A stretch of DNA of 64,000 nt from SZUA-430 sp040080835. GTDB lineage: Bacteria; Pseudomonadota; Alphaproteobacteria; Micropepsales; Micropepsaceae. Below the pieces are notes generated by a model. The model ran no database searches and had not been told where the DNA came from. It saw only the letters and a program-made list of their open reading frames with translations. Positions 26,490 through 33,746 of the stretch are shown here, one piece after another; the first letter of the stretch is position 1, and each line of letters begins with the position of its first letter. The position numbers and the translations under genes were made by a program. The DNA is taken from NCBI GenBank assembly GCA_040080835.1, contig JBEBHP010000006.1:1-64000 (forward strand), in the 5' to 3' direction.

Positions 26490-27053
26490 GTGACAGAAGA
26501 GCAGCTATCCGTTGGGCCATTCAAGTTGACGCTGGAAGACTTGAAAGCTCTGCACAAGTCATTTCCTCGAGCTCGGGATGGAAGCGTAGCCGCATGGATC
26601 TTGGGCTTCTCGACGATGACCGGCTTTGTCACCGTGTTCGTCGTAGGCATCAACTTGTTGCTGCTGTCGCTGCATCTCACTGGCACGCTGCAGCCGCAGG
26701 GTGGCGCGCTTTTTCTTGAAATTCTCGCAGGTGGCGTTGCCTACACCTTGTTCACGTTTCTGTACTGGGAACCGAGGGTGATGCGGCGGACCTTCGAGGC
26801 CTACAGATGGGGTGAGGGTGACATCACCGTCATAATATTTCCAGAAGGCGTCCAAGGCATGTTCAAGCAAGGAACGAGCAGGTATCCTTGGACTGAAGTG
26901 GATCGGATTATTGTCAGCGATAGACATGTGTTTCTGCAGACCGCGCCCATGATAGCGCAAACAATTCCCGCAAATGCTTTCGCTTCCGCGGAAGAGATGT
27001 CGCGCTTCGTGGCGAGTGCCCGAAAATGGCACGCAGCCGCTCACACTCCTTGA
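26490..27053 (+). CDS. YcxB-like membrane protein
   Basis: About 187 residues from GTG 26490. Two transmembrane helices (about residues 42-64 and 75-95) are followed by a cytoplasmic domain with YWEPRVMRRTFEAYRWGEGDITV, YPWTEVDRIIVSDRHVFLQ and a final helical EEMSRFVASAR. This is the pattern of YcxB-like proteins, a widespread family without known function. Its stop lies 20 bases before family-A repeat copy 1, and the next gene (DUF934) converges from the other side, so the repeat sits between two convergent ends. Confidence 0.72.
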   Translation: MTEEQLSVGPFKLTLEDLKALHKSFPRARDGSVAAWILGFSTMTGFVTVFVVGINLLLLSLHLTGTLQPQGGALFLEILAGGVAYTLFTFLYWEPRVMRRTFEAYRWGEGDITVIIFPEGVQGMFKQGTSRYPWTEVDRIIVSDRHVFLQTAPMIAQTIPANAFASAEEMSRFVASARKWHAAAHTP

Positions 27054-27073
27054 CAATCTGAGTACCGCGCATC

Positions 27074-27230
27074 ACCCCATCCCCTGCAGCATCGCCTTCG
27101 GCGAAGCGCAGGTACTTCCCCAAGCGTTGCTTGGGGAAGACAGAAAAAAGGTGCACACGTCTCTCGTCTTCCCCATTGAAAATGGGGAAGTACCTGCGCA
27201 TCGCGTCAGCGATGCTGCAGGGGATGGGGT
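27074..27230. repeat. Palindromic repeat family A, copy 1
   Basis: A 157-base element with perfect 17-base terminal inverted repeats ACCCCATCCCCTGCAGC, lying between two convergent genes. Inside, arms of about 47 bases run to the CTTCCCC blocks. Two near-perfect hairpins are present: CTTCCCCAAGC-GTT-GCTTGGGGAAG and CTTCCCCATT-GAA-AATGGGGAAG, plus GCATCGC-GTCA-GCGATGC near the right end and a small TCGCC-TTC-GGCGA hairpin near the left. The second copy at 40844 keeps every stem while changing its sequence. It is probably a non-coding mobile or RNA-structured repeat and may act as a bidirectional terminator. Confidence 0.9.
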
Positions 27231-27248
27231 CAGCGCAACAAAAGAATT

Positions 27249-27764
27249 TTACTCCGCCGCGGCCCCGAACTTCGGCTTCACGCCATGCCGCAGGTCGAAG
27301 ATGCTGGCATGCCGGTCGGCAGAGCGCTGGTAGAAGACGGTTTGCTCGCTCATCGCCGCGCGGAAGTCCTCGATCCGCGTGCCCGGATGCACGTCAAAGG
27401 CGTCGACACCGCAGCGGCTCATGTAGAGCCACTGGTCACGCAGCACATCGCCGACGGCGCGGATCTCGCCCCGGTATCCAAGCCGGTCACGCAGCATGCG
27501 CGCGTAAGAATAGCCGCGCCCGTCACGGAACTTCGGAAACTCAAGCTCGATCAGAGCAAAGTGCTGCACGTCTGCGCCCAATGTGTCCGGCGCCTGGTCA
27601 GGCGCCAGGCGCAAGCCAAGCGGTGCATTGCGCTGCATCAGCGTTTCGCGCTCGGCCTGGAACCGCTTGAGCGATACGACAATGGCGCCATCGGGCAGGG
27701 CTTCGCCATCCGCCACGTGCTTGAACGCATTCTCGACGAACGCATTGTTCTTAATGATGGGCAT
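27249..27764 (-). CDS. DUF934 family protein (sulfite-reduction associated)
   Basis: About 171 residues from ATG 27764, seven bases after GGGAG; a longer upstream frame (to 28139) lies inside cysI and is low-complexity. The sequence has the DUF934 marks: IVVSLKRFQAERETL, LIELEFPKFRDGRGYSYARMLRDRLGYRGEIRAVGDVLRDQWLYM and RCGVDAFDV. DUF934 proteins are nearly always encoded with sulfite reductase and are thought to assist cysteine biosynthesis; the biochemical role is unknown. The start overlaps the end of cysI by 14 bases, so the two are coupled. Confidence 0.92.
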   Translation of the reverse strand: MPIIKNNAFVENAFKHVADGEALPDGAIVVSLKRFQAERETLMQRNAPLGLRLAPDQAPDTLGADVQHFALIELEFPKFRDGRGYSYARMLRDRLGYRGEIRAVGDVLRDQWLYMSRCGVDAFDVHPGTRIEDFRAAMSEQTVFYQRSADRHASIFDLRHGVKPKFGAAAE

Positions 27765-29400
27765 AGAGCTTCTCCCGGAATGGCTGGATACCGACGCGGC
27801 GATAGGTGTCGAGGAAGCGCTCTCCCGACTGGCGCAGGCCAAAATAGGTGTCGATGAGGGTCTCGATGACGTCGGGTACTTCCGCCTCGCCAAACGCCGG
27901 CCCCAGGATCTCGCCGATGGAAGCGGTCTCGTCGCCCGAGCCGCCAAGCGTGATCTGGTAGAACTCGACGCCCTTCTTGTCGACGCCAAGGATGCCGATA
28001 TGGCCGACATGGTGGTGTCCGCAGGCATTGATGCAGCCCGAGATCTTGAGCTTGAGTTCGCCGATCTCGCGCTGGCGCTCAAGCGTCGCAAAGCGGGTGC
28101 TGATGGCCTGCGCGATCGATATCGAGCGTGCATTGGCAAGATCGCAATAGTCCAGGCCGGGGCATGCGATGATGTCGGTGATCAGGCCGTAATTGGCCGT
28201 CGCAAGACCCGCACCCTCGAGCTTCTGCCACACCGCAAACAGGTCCTGCTGGCGCACATGCGCAAGCACCAGGTTCTGCTCGTGGCTGACACGCACCTCA
28301 TCAAAGCTGGATGCCTGCGCAAGATCGGCAATCAAATCCATCTGGTCGGCGCTCGCGTCACCCGGAATGCCGCCAATCGGCTTGAGCGAGATGGTCACGA
28401 TGGCATAGCCAGGCACCTTGTGCGGGGACACGTTAGTGTCATGCCACGCTGCAAAGGTCTTGTTTCGGCGCGCGTCCTTCAGGTCATCATCGGCTAGCGT
28501 TTCAAATGCGGGAGCCTTGAAATACGCTGCAATCCGGTCGACTTCCACCTGCGGCAGGGCAAGCGCGCCCTTGGCTTTCACGTCCTCAAACTCGGCTGCG
28601 ACCTGCCGGCGCATCTCGTCCGCACCAATCTGGTGCACGAGGATCTTGATACGCGCCTTGTAGATGTTGTCGCGACGGCCATGCTGGTTATAGACCCGCA
28701 TCGTCGCCTCGAGATAGGCAAGCAGGTCTGGCGCCGCGATGCCTTCGCCGATCAGGTGGCCGACAATCGGCGTCCGGCCCTGGCCTCCGCCTACCCACAC
28801 ATCGAAGATGGGCGCGCCCGAGGCATTCCTGCGAATGATGATCCCGATGTCATGCACCTTGATCGCGGCGCGATCCTTGGGTGCCGCCGTGACGGCAATC
28901 TTGAACTTGCGCGGCAGATAGGAGAATTCGGGATGGAACGTCGACCACTGGCGGATGATTTCCGACCAGATGCGCGGATCCTCAACCTCATCAGCCGATG
29001 CACCAGCGAACTGGTCCGACGTCACGTTGCGGATGCAGTTGCCCGACGTCTGGATGGCATGCATCTCGACCGTCGCGAGATCGGCGAGTATCGCGGGAAC
29101 ATCGGCAAGCTTCGGCCAGTTGTACTGGATGTTCTGTCGCGTCGTGAAATGCGCATAGTCCTTGTCATACTTGCGTGCGATATGCGCGAGCATGTGCAGC
29201 TGGCGTGACGACAGGGTGCCATAGGGGATGGCCACACGCAGCATGTACGCATGAAGCTGCAGGTAGAGCCCGTTCATCAGCCGCAGCGGCTTGAACTGGT
29301 CTTCAGTCAGCTCGCCCGAGAGGCGGCGCGCGACCTGTCCGCTGAACTGCTGGACGCGTTCGTCGACCGCCTTCTGGTCGAATTCATCGTATCGGTACAT
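27751..29400 (-). CDS. cysI: Nitrite/sulfite reductase hemoprotein (CysI-like)
   Basis: About 549 residues. Two ferredoxin-like/siroheme repeats are visible; LHAYMLRVAIPYGTLSSRQL and YDKDYAHFTTRQNIQYNW form the N-terminal siroheme-binding part, and the 4Fe-4S cluster cysteines lie in CPGLDYCDLANA and ISGCINACGHHH. The enzyme reduces sulfite to sulfide by six electrons for cysteine synthesis. Its start shares one base with the stop of the DUF2849 gene (TAATG), and it overlaps DUF934. The operon therefore has DUF2849-cysI-DUF934 but no cysG or cysH. A nitrite-reducing role cannot be excluded, but context favours sulfite. Confidence 0.93.
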   Translation of the reverse strand: MYRYDEFDQKAVDERVQQFSGQVARRLSGELTEDQFKPLRLMNGLYLQLHAYMLRVAIPYGTLSSRQLHMLAHIARKYDKDYAHFTTRQNIQYNWPKLADVPAILADLATVEMHAIQTSGNCIRNVTSDQFAGASADEVEDPRIWSEIIRQWSTFHPEFSYLPRKFKIAVTAAPKDRAAIKVHDIGIIIRRNASGAPIFDVWVGGGQGRTPIVGHLIGEGIAAPDLLAYLEATMRVYNQHGRRDNIYKARIKILVHQIGADEMRRQVAAEFEDVKAKGALALPQVEVDRIAAYFKAPAFETLADDDLKDARRNKTFAAWHDTNVSPHKVPGYAIVTISLKPIGGIPGDASADQMDLIADLAQASSFDEVRVSHEQNLVLAHVRQQDLFAVWQKLEGAGLATANYGLITDIIACPGLDYCDLANARSISIAQAISTRFATLERQREIGELKLKISGCINACGHHHVGHIGILGVDKKGVEFYQITLGGSGDETASIGEILGPAFGEAEVPDVIETLIDTYFGLRQSGERFLDTYRRVGIQPFREKLYAHH

Positions 29401-29693
29401 TAGAGCGCTGCCTGCTTGCCCAGGTCGCGGCGCACGGTGGGGCCGGCGGCGCGTATGATCTCGCGCTGCTTCACGGGCTTCAGCGTTCCGTCGTTGTGTT
29501 TGACGTCAAAGAGATAGGCGTGGACAATCTTCTGGTCGCGCTCGGCCTGCAGGCCGACCTCGAGGCTGGCCTCAGCCTCGGCCTTGTTGTCGAAAACCAG
29601 TGCAGCCGCAAAGCTCGTCACCCACGCGCCATCCAGCGCGAGATAAACGACCTCGCCGTCAATCAGTCGATTGGCTGTAAGAACCTGATGCAT
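29400..29693 (-). CDS. DUF2849 domain-containing protein
   Basis: About 97 residues from ATG 29693, which follows AGAGGA by seven bases. Characteristic elements are MHQVLTANRLIDGEVVYLA near the start and AEASLEVGLQAERDQKIVHAYLFDV later. DUF2849 proteins are small soluble proteins found upstream of sulfite reductase in alphaproteobacteria, with no known activity. The stop and the cysI start share one base, and the gene is the first of the transcript. An AT-rich promoter region with a dyad lies upstream. Confidence 0.9.
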   Translation of the reverse strand: MHQVLTANRLIDGEVVYLALDGAWVTSFAAALVFDNKAEAEASLEVGLQAERDQKIVHAYLFDVKHNDGTLKPVKQREIIRAAGPTVRRDLGKQAAL

Positions 29694-29790
29694 CCCGCCG
29701 TCCTCTTCTCAGGAAGATGGTGCACGAGGGGGTATTTTGTCAAGATTTCATGTGAAATAAAAGATAATACAATAAATACCGTATTATTCT
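29694..29790 (-). promoter_or_regulatory. AT-rich promoter/operator region of the cysI operon
   Basis: Reading the reverse strand there is a TTGACA box (plus-strand 29735-29740) upstream of the DUF2849 start, with no strong -10 at 17 bases. Further upstream is a 24-base dyad, ATAATAC at 29764-29770 and GTATTAT at 29781-29787 with a 10-base spacer, which contains the smaller palindrome AATACCGTATT (29775-29785). The dyad overlaps the end of the ABC permease gene. It looks like an operator of a cysteine- or iron-sulfur-responsive (for example Rrf2-type) regulator, but no regulator gene is adjacent. Confidence 0.4.
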
Positions 29791-30572
29791 TTTGAAACCG
29801 CACTTTCATGCCATTTCCGGAGCAACTGCCGCTCAAACAGCGACAGGAGCGCGTAAATCAGGATGCCTATCCCGGACAGGATCGCGAGCGCCGCAAAGGC
29901 TTTGGCCGTCTCCAGTCGGTTCCCGGCCTCGGCAATGCGCCAGGCAAGTCCCGTCGATGTGCCAGAACCTGCTGCGAACTCAGCCACCACGGCCCCGATC
30001 AGCGCAAGCCCGCCGGCAATCTTCATTCCCGCCAGGATGTTGGGAACCGCGGCCGGAAACTGCAGTCGCATCAGTCGCTGCCAACGCGTTGCTCCATAGA
30101 GGTCGAACAGTTCGTGCAGCAGCGGATCCACCGATCGCAAGCCCAGCGTGGTGTTGGCAAGGATCGGAAAGAAGGCGACGACGGTCGCAAGGATCAGCAC
30201 CGCGCGCTCTGCATTGTCGAGCCCCACCCAGATCAGGATCAGCGGCGCAATGGCCACGATAGGCGTCACCTGCAACGTTACCGCATAAGGGAACAATGCC
30301 CGCTCGATGGCACGACTTTGCGAAAATACGACAGCCAGCGCAACGCCAAGGACAAGTGCGAAGGCAAATGCCATCGCTGTGATCTTGACTGTGACCCACG
30401 CGGACTCTGCGAGTGAATCCGAATTCTCATAGAGCGCCAGCGCGATTTGTGAAGGCGCGGGCAACACAAACTTCGACATCTCGAACGCCCACACCGCCCA
30501 TTCCCAGAAGCCAAGCACGGCAACAGCGACCACTGTGGGCAGGGCGTAGCTGATGAAGCGTTCTGTGCTCAT
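29784..30572 (-). CDS. NitT/TauT-family ABC transporter permease
   Basis: About 262 residues with six hydrophobic helices. The binding-protein-dependent permease loop (EAA motif) reads ELFDLYGATRWQRLMRLQFPAAVPNILAGMK, and ALIGAVVAEFAAGSGTSTGLAW is typical of the SsuC/TauC/RibX-type subfamily. It forms the membrane channel for the ATPase and binding protein encoded just upstream on the same strand. A family-B repeat separates it from the ATPase gene. The binding protein is THI5-like, so the cargo may be a thiamine- or riboflavin-type precursor rather than a sulfonate. Confidence 0.88.
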   Translation of the reverse strand: MSTERFISYALPTVVAVAVLGFWEWAVWAFEMSKFVLPAPSQIALALYENSDSLAESAWVTVKITAMAFAFALVLGVALAVVFSQSRAIERALFPYAVTLQVTPIVAIAPLILIWVGLDNAERAVLILATVVAFFPILANTTLGLRSVDPLLHELFDLYGATRWQRLMRLQFPAAVPNILAGMKIAGGLALIGAVVAEFAAGSGTSTGLAWRIAEAGNRLETAKAFAALAILSGIGILIYALLSLFERQLLRKWHESAVSKE

Positions 30573-30599
30573 CGCTTGGTCCCGAAATAAAAATTATGT

Positions 30600-30691
30600 G
30601 TCATGGTCCGCGGAGGCGGACCACCCACGACTTTACATGTCTTCGTTGGAGAAAAAGAGGTCGTAGGTGGTCTGCCTTCGCAGACCATGAC
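30600..30691. repeat. Palindromic repeat family B (single copy)
   Basis: A 92-base inverted repeat with 32-base arms (30600-30631 and 30660-30691) agreeing at 28 of 32 positions, both ends reading GTCATGG outward-in. Each arm folds by itself: GGTCCGC-GGAG-GCGGACC on the left and GGTCTGC-CTTC-GCAGACC on the right. The mismatch between arms is a compensated C-G to T-A change, so the small stems are conserved. It lies inside the ABC operon, between the ATPase and permease genes. No second copy was seen in this window. Confidence 0.85.
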
Positions 30692-30744
30692 CAAGTTCGG
30701 TGAAGGTGGAGGAACAAGTCGGGCAAGAGATTTGTCACGTCTCA

Positions 30745-31479
30745 TCACGCAGCGCCTCCCTTCTGCAGCGCTGCGCGCACGGTCTTGCATCGTTCGCCAT
30801 ATGCGGGCGAGAGGCGGAAGTCCGGCGTGCGGGCCTGTGGCTCGCCCATGCTGATGTCGTCGACCACGTGGCCCGGCCGCGCGCTCATCACGACGACGCG
30901 CGAGGACAGGTACACGCTTTCATAAATCGAATGAGTGACAAAGATGACGGTCAGCGACCTGGCAGCCCACAGCGCGCGCAGTTCGTCGTTCAGCCTCTCG
31001 CGCGTCAGCTCGTCAAGCGCAGCGAAAGGCTCATCCATCAAAAGCAAGGTTGCATCCGCCGCCAGCGCGCGCGCAATCGAAGCTCGCATGCGCATGCCAC
31101 CTGAAAGCTCCCGGGGATAGGCCTTCGCAAATCCGGACAGGCCGACGAGTTCAAGCGCGTCGGCGACCTTGAGTGCGGTCACGGCGTCGTCAGAAGCCTT
31201 GAGTTCAAGCGGAAGGCGCACATTCTTTTCAACTGTTGCCCATGGCAGCAGGGCTGCGTCCTGGAACACAAATCCAACCGATGGAGGTGCACCCTGCCAC
31301 GTCACCTTGCCCCCGGTGGGCTTTGTAAGCCCAGCAATGAGACGAAGCGCCGTGCTTTTGCCACAGCCGGAAGGCCCCACAAGCGAGAGGAACTCACCGC
31401 GCTCGACGGAAAAGCTGGCGCCATCCAACGCCTTTACGCCACTGGCGAATGACTTGCTGACACCGTTGAAAGAGAGCAA
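30745..31479 (-). CDS. NitT/TauT-family ABC transporter ATPase
   Basis: About 244 residues. Walker A is GPSGCGKST (about residues 35-43), the ABC signature is ELSGGMRMRASIARAL, Walker B is LLLMDEPFAALDE, and a switch His follows in VTHSIYE. It powers import of the ligand captured by the THI5/NMT1-like binding protein upstream. The binding-protein gene ends 12 bases before its start. Downstream, the palindromic repeat B and about 170 bases separate it from the permease, so the permease may be expressed less tightly. Confidence 0.92.
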   Translation of the reverse strand: MLSFNGVSKSFASGVKALDGASFSVERGEFLSLVGPSGCGKSTALRLIAGLTKPTGGKVTWQGAPPSVGFVFQDAALLPWATVEKNVRLPLELKASDDAVTALKVADALELVGLSGFAKAYPRELSGGMRMRASIARALAADATLLLMDEPFAALDELTRERLNDELRALWAARSLTVIFVTHSIYESVYLSSRVVVMSARPGHVVDDISMGEPQARTPDFRLSPAYGERCKTVRAALQKGGAA

Positions 31480-31491
31480 TGCGACCTGTCT

Positions 31492-32544
31492 TCAGTGCGG
31501 TTTGGCTGCGGGCTTCGCTGCCGGGGCAACAGTGATGCCACGCCCCTTGTTGACGAAGCGTGTATCGAACGCCTTCTTGTAGTCGAGCTTGGCGTCGAAC
31601 ACCTTGTTGGCGGACATCAGGTCGAAGAACTCCTTCAGCCGCGCGTCGGTCATGGCGCCGATGCCGAGTTTCACAGCGTCACCACCTTCGACCATGCCGC
31701 GGTCGCGCATCTGCTTGATAGCCTGCGCAATGATGTCGTCAGTCATGTCCGGGTTGTCTTTCCTGATGAGTGCATTCGCCGCTTTCGCGTCCCCGTTCAG
31801 ATAGCCCTTCCACCCGTCAAGGCTTGCCTCGACAAAGGCCTGCACGACCTTTGGGCGATCACGCACATCCTTGCCGCGCGCCATGATGAAGTTCGCATAG
31901 CCGGGATAGCCATAGTCGGCGAGCAGGTAAATCTGCGGCTTGATCTTGCCCTGTGTCTCGATCGTGTAGGGCTCTGATGTCACATAACCTTGCTGGATCG
32001 CGTTCTTGTCGGTCAGGAAGGGCGCCAGGTTGAAAGTATATTTCCGAATCTGCCTGTCGTCGAAGCCATAGCGCGAGCGTGTCCACGTCCACCAGGTCGA
32101 GACGGTCGCATCCGACACCATGACAGGCTTGCCCTTCATGTCGGCAATTGACTTGATATCGGTCCGTGGGTGGGTGATCAGGACCTGCGGGTCCTTCTGG
32201 AAGATGGCGGCAACGGCAACAGCGTCGGCCCCTGCCGCTTCAAGGTTCAGCGGTTGGAAGTGGTTGGAGCCCATCGCGAAGTCGACGGCACCCGCTGCGA
32301 TCAGTTGCGGCGTGTTTACGGCCGGTCCCCCTTGCTTGATCGTGACATCGAGCCCCGCCTTTTTGTACAGGCCATTGGCAACCGCATGGTAAAATCCGCC
32401 ATGCTCGGCTTGCGCCTTCCAGTCCGTCACGAACGTGAGCTTGATGAGCGCAGGCGCCTTCTTCGGCGCAGCGCCTGCCGGCAGAACGGCAATCAGCGCG
32501 AGCGCCAGCGTGGTGGCGAGTCCAAGAGGACGCAAAAGTCTCAT
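31492..32544 (-). CDS. THI5/NMT1-like ABC substrate-binding protein
   Basis: About 350 residues. Signal peptide (LATTLALALIAVLPAGAA), then DWKAQAEHGGFYHAVANGLY, the hallmark of THI5/NMT1-like binding proteins, and AAGAVDFAMGSNHFQPLN. The lid region is helical and the C-terminus has an Ala/Lys/Pro tail. Members bind hydroxymethylpyrimidine, riboflavin, or other aromatic metabolites in the periplasm. The ligand is unknown; no thiamine riboswitch was seen upstream, where the gene follows the DUF1254 gene by only six bases. Confidence 0.86.
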   Translation of the reverse strand: MRLLRPLGLATTLALALIAVLPAGAAPKKAPALIKLTFVTDWKAQAEHGGFYHAVANGLYKKAGLDVTIKQGGPAVNTPQLIAAGAVDFAMGSNHFQPLNLEAAGADAVAVAAIFQKDPQVLITHPRTDIKSIADMKGKPVMVSDATVSTWWTWTRSRYGFDDRQIRKYTFNLAPFLTDKNAIQQGYVTSEPYTIETQGKIKPQIYLLADYGYPGYANFIMARGKDVRDRPKVVQAFVEASLDGWKGYLNGDAKAANALIRKDNPDMTDDIIAQAIKQMRDRGMVEGGDAVKLGIGAMTDARLKEFFDLMSANKVFDAKLDYKKAFDTRFVNKGRGITVAPAAKPAAKPH

Positions 32545-32550
32545 GTCACT

Positions 32551-33093
32551 CTACCTGTTTTCATTTGGAAGGACCGGGCTGCAACTGGCCTGCCGCCGCT
32601 GCTGGTCAAGTTCGGCCAGTCGCGCATCATCGTTGATCAGGGTACGGAAAAGCACAATGCCACGTGACGTTGGAGCACTGACCACGATCGTGCCGGCGCC
32701 CTTCTGTGGTGCACTTTGCCCTTGCCCGACGATATAGATCGTCGTGGGCTGCCCGGCAGCTTGCGCATCATTCAGCACGAAGAAATTGTCCGAATTATCT
32801 GCATAGAAGCTGACTGACCAGTAGGTGTCGGTTGGCGCTGCCGTCACAACCTTGTACGGGGTTCGTGAAACGTCATAGACGCAGGTCGAGTAAAGCAGGT
32901 CCGGGCTTGGTCGGACGACCTGGCGCGATTCGGCTGTTGGTCGTTCTCCAAACCCGATCGAACCCTTCGAGTTTTTCTCCATGACGGTCATGACACGGGA
33001 CATGATGACTGACGGCGCGAGTGTGATGGCCGCTACGTGAATGATCACGGCAAGCACCACGGTGAATACAAGCCAACGGAGCAATCGGATCAT
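32551..33093 (-). CDS. DUF1254-type single-pass envelope protein
   Basis: About 180 residues with an N-terminal helix (LLRWLVFTVVLAVIIHVAAI) and a domain containing VRPSPDLLYSTCVYDVS and TDTYWSVSFYADNSDNFFVLND. This matches the DUF1254 part of the DUF1254/DUF1214 proteins, which are usually fused in one chain; here the two halves are separate genes. Its start overlaps the DUF1214 stop by four bases (ATGA). Function is unknown. Confidence 0.82.
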   Translation of the reverse strand: MIRLLRWLVFTVVLAVIIHVAAITLAPSVIMSRVMTVMEKNSKGSIGFGERPTAESRQVVRPSPDLLYSTCVYDVSRTPYKVVTAAPTDTYWSVSFYADNSDNFFVLNDAQAAGQPTTIYIVGQGQSAPQKGAGTIVVSAPTSRGIVLFRTLINDDARLAELDQQRRQASCSPVLPNENR

Positions 33094-33683
33094 GACGCGC
33101 AGGCCTCCCTGGTGATGGCGGGCAGCGTGACATTCGCCGGGTCAGCGATGACGCTCGGTCCTGGATTGTAAAGCCGCAGCGTCACGTCGAACCCGTCCGG
33201 CGTGGTTGCGATCCAGTTCTGTGTTTCAGGCGTGACCGACAACCTGATCGCAAAACTGCCGTCCGTGCTGCGCACCACCGAGTTCTTGCTCACCGAATAT
33301 TTGTTCTGCGGGTTTGGGACGAGGAAACTGTCCGCCCCGTAAACGGTGAAGCTCCACCATCTTGTGTCGGGATCACGGCCTTCTATGCGGTAGTTGCACT
33401 TTGGATCGAATGGCATGCCGGTGCTGTCGCCGCGGGCCGTGTAATAGATCGTCTCCGATTTGGTCAAGGCAAGCAGACCGAACAGGGCAACACGCGCTCG
33501 CGTGTACATGTCGGCGTTTGCTCCGCCAGCCGTGAGGTCAGTCTGCCAGGGACCGTTCTTGATCGCCGTTGACTGTCCCGTCGAATACCGCACTGCGTAA
33601 TAGGCGCTGCCGAGACCGAGCAACGTCGCCAGCACCAGCGCACCAACAAGTCGTAGTATGAATCCCACGTGAAAATCCGCCAA
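33090..33683 (-). CDS. DUF1214-type single-pass envelope protein
   Basis: About 197 residues. An N-terminal helix (ILRLVGALVLATLLGLGSAYYAV) leads into a domain with GPWQTDLTAGGANADMYTRARVALFGLLALTKSETIYYTA, CNYRIEGRDPDTRWWSFTVYG and IRLSVTPETQNWIATT, typical of DUF1214. First gene of the pair with DUF1254; both probably face the periplasm. A family role in envelope remodelling is possible but not established. The paired products could interact as the two halves of the usual fused protein. Confidence 0.84.
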   Translation of the reverse strand: MADFHVGFILRLVGALVLATLLGLGSAYYAVRYSTGQSTAIKNGPWQTDLTAGGANADMYTRARVALFGLLALTKSETIYYTARGDSTGMPFDPKCNYRIEGRDPDTRWWSFTVYGADSFLVPNPQNKYSVSKNSVVRSTDGSFAIRLSVTPETQNWIATTPDGFDVTLRLYNPGPSVIADPANVTLPAITREACAS

Positions 33684-33746
33684 TCAGACAGGTCACGGCC
33701 CCGCTATTGAGGCCTCTGCCCTGACTAGCACAATTTACCGGGAAAG

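Noticed and set aside
27583..28497. 304-codon forward frame antisense to cysI
   Set aside because: Shadow of a well-supported sulfite reductase.
32545..32600. TPP riboswitch upstream of the THI5-like binding protein
   Set aside because: Only six bases separate it from the previous gene and no thi-box motif is visible.
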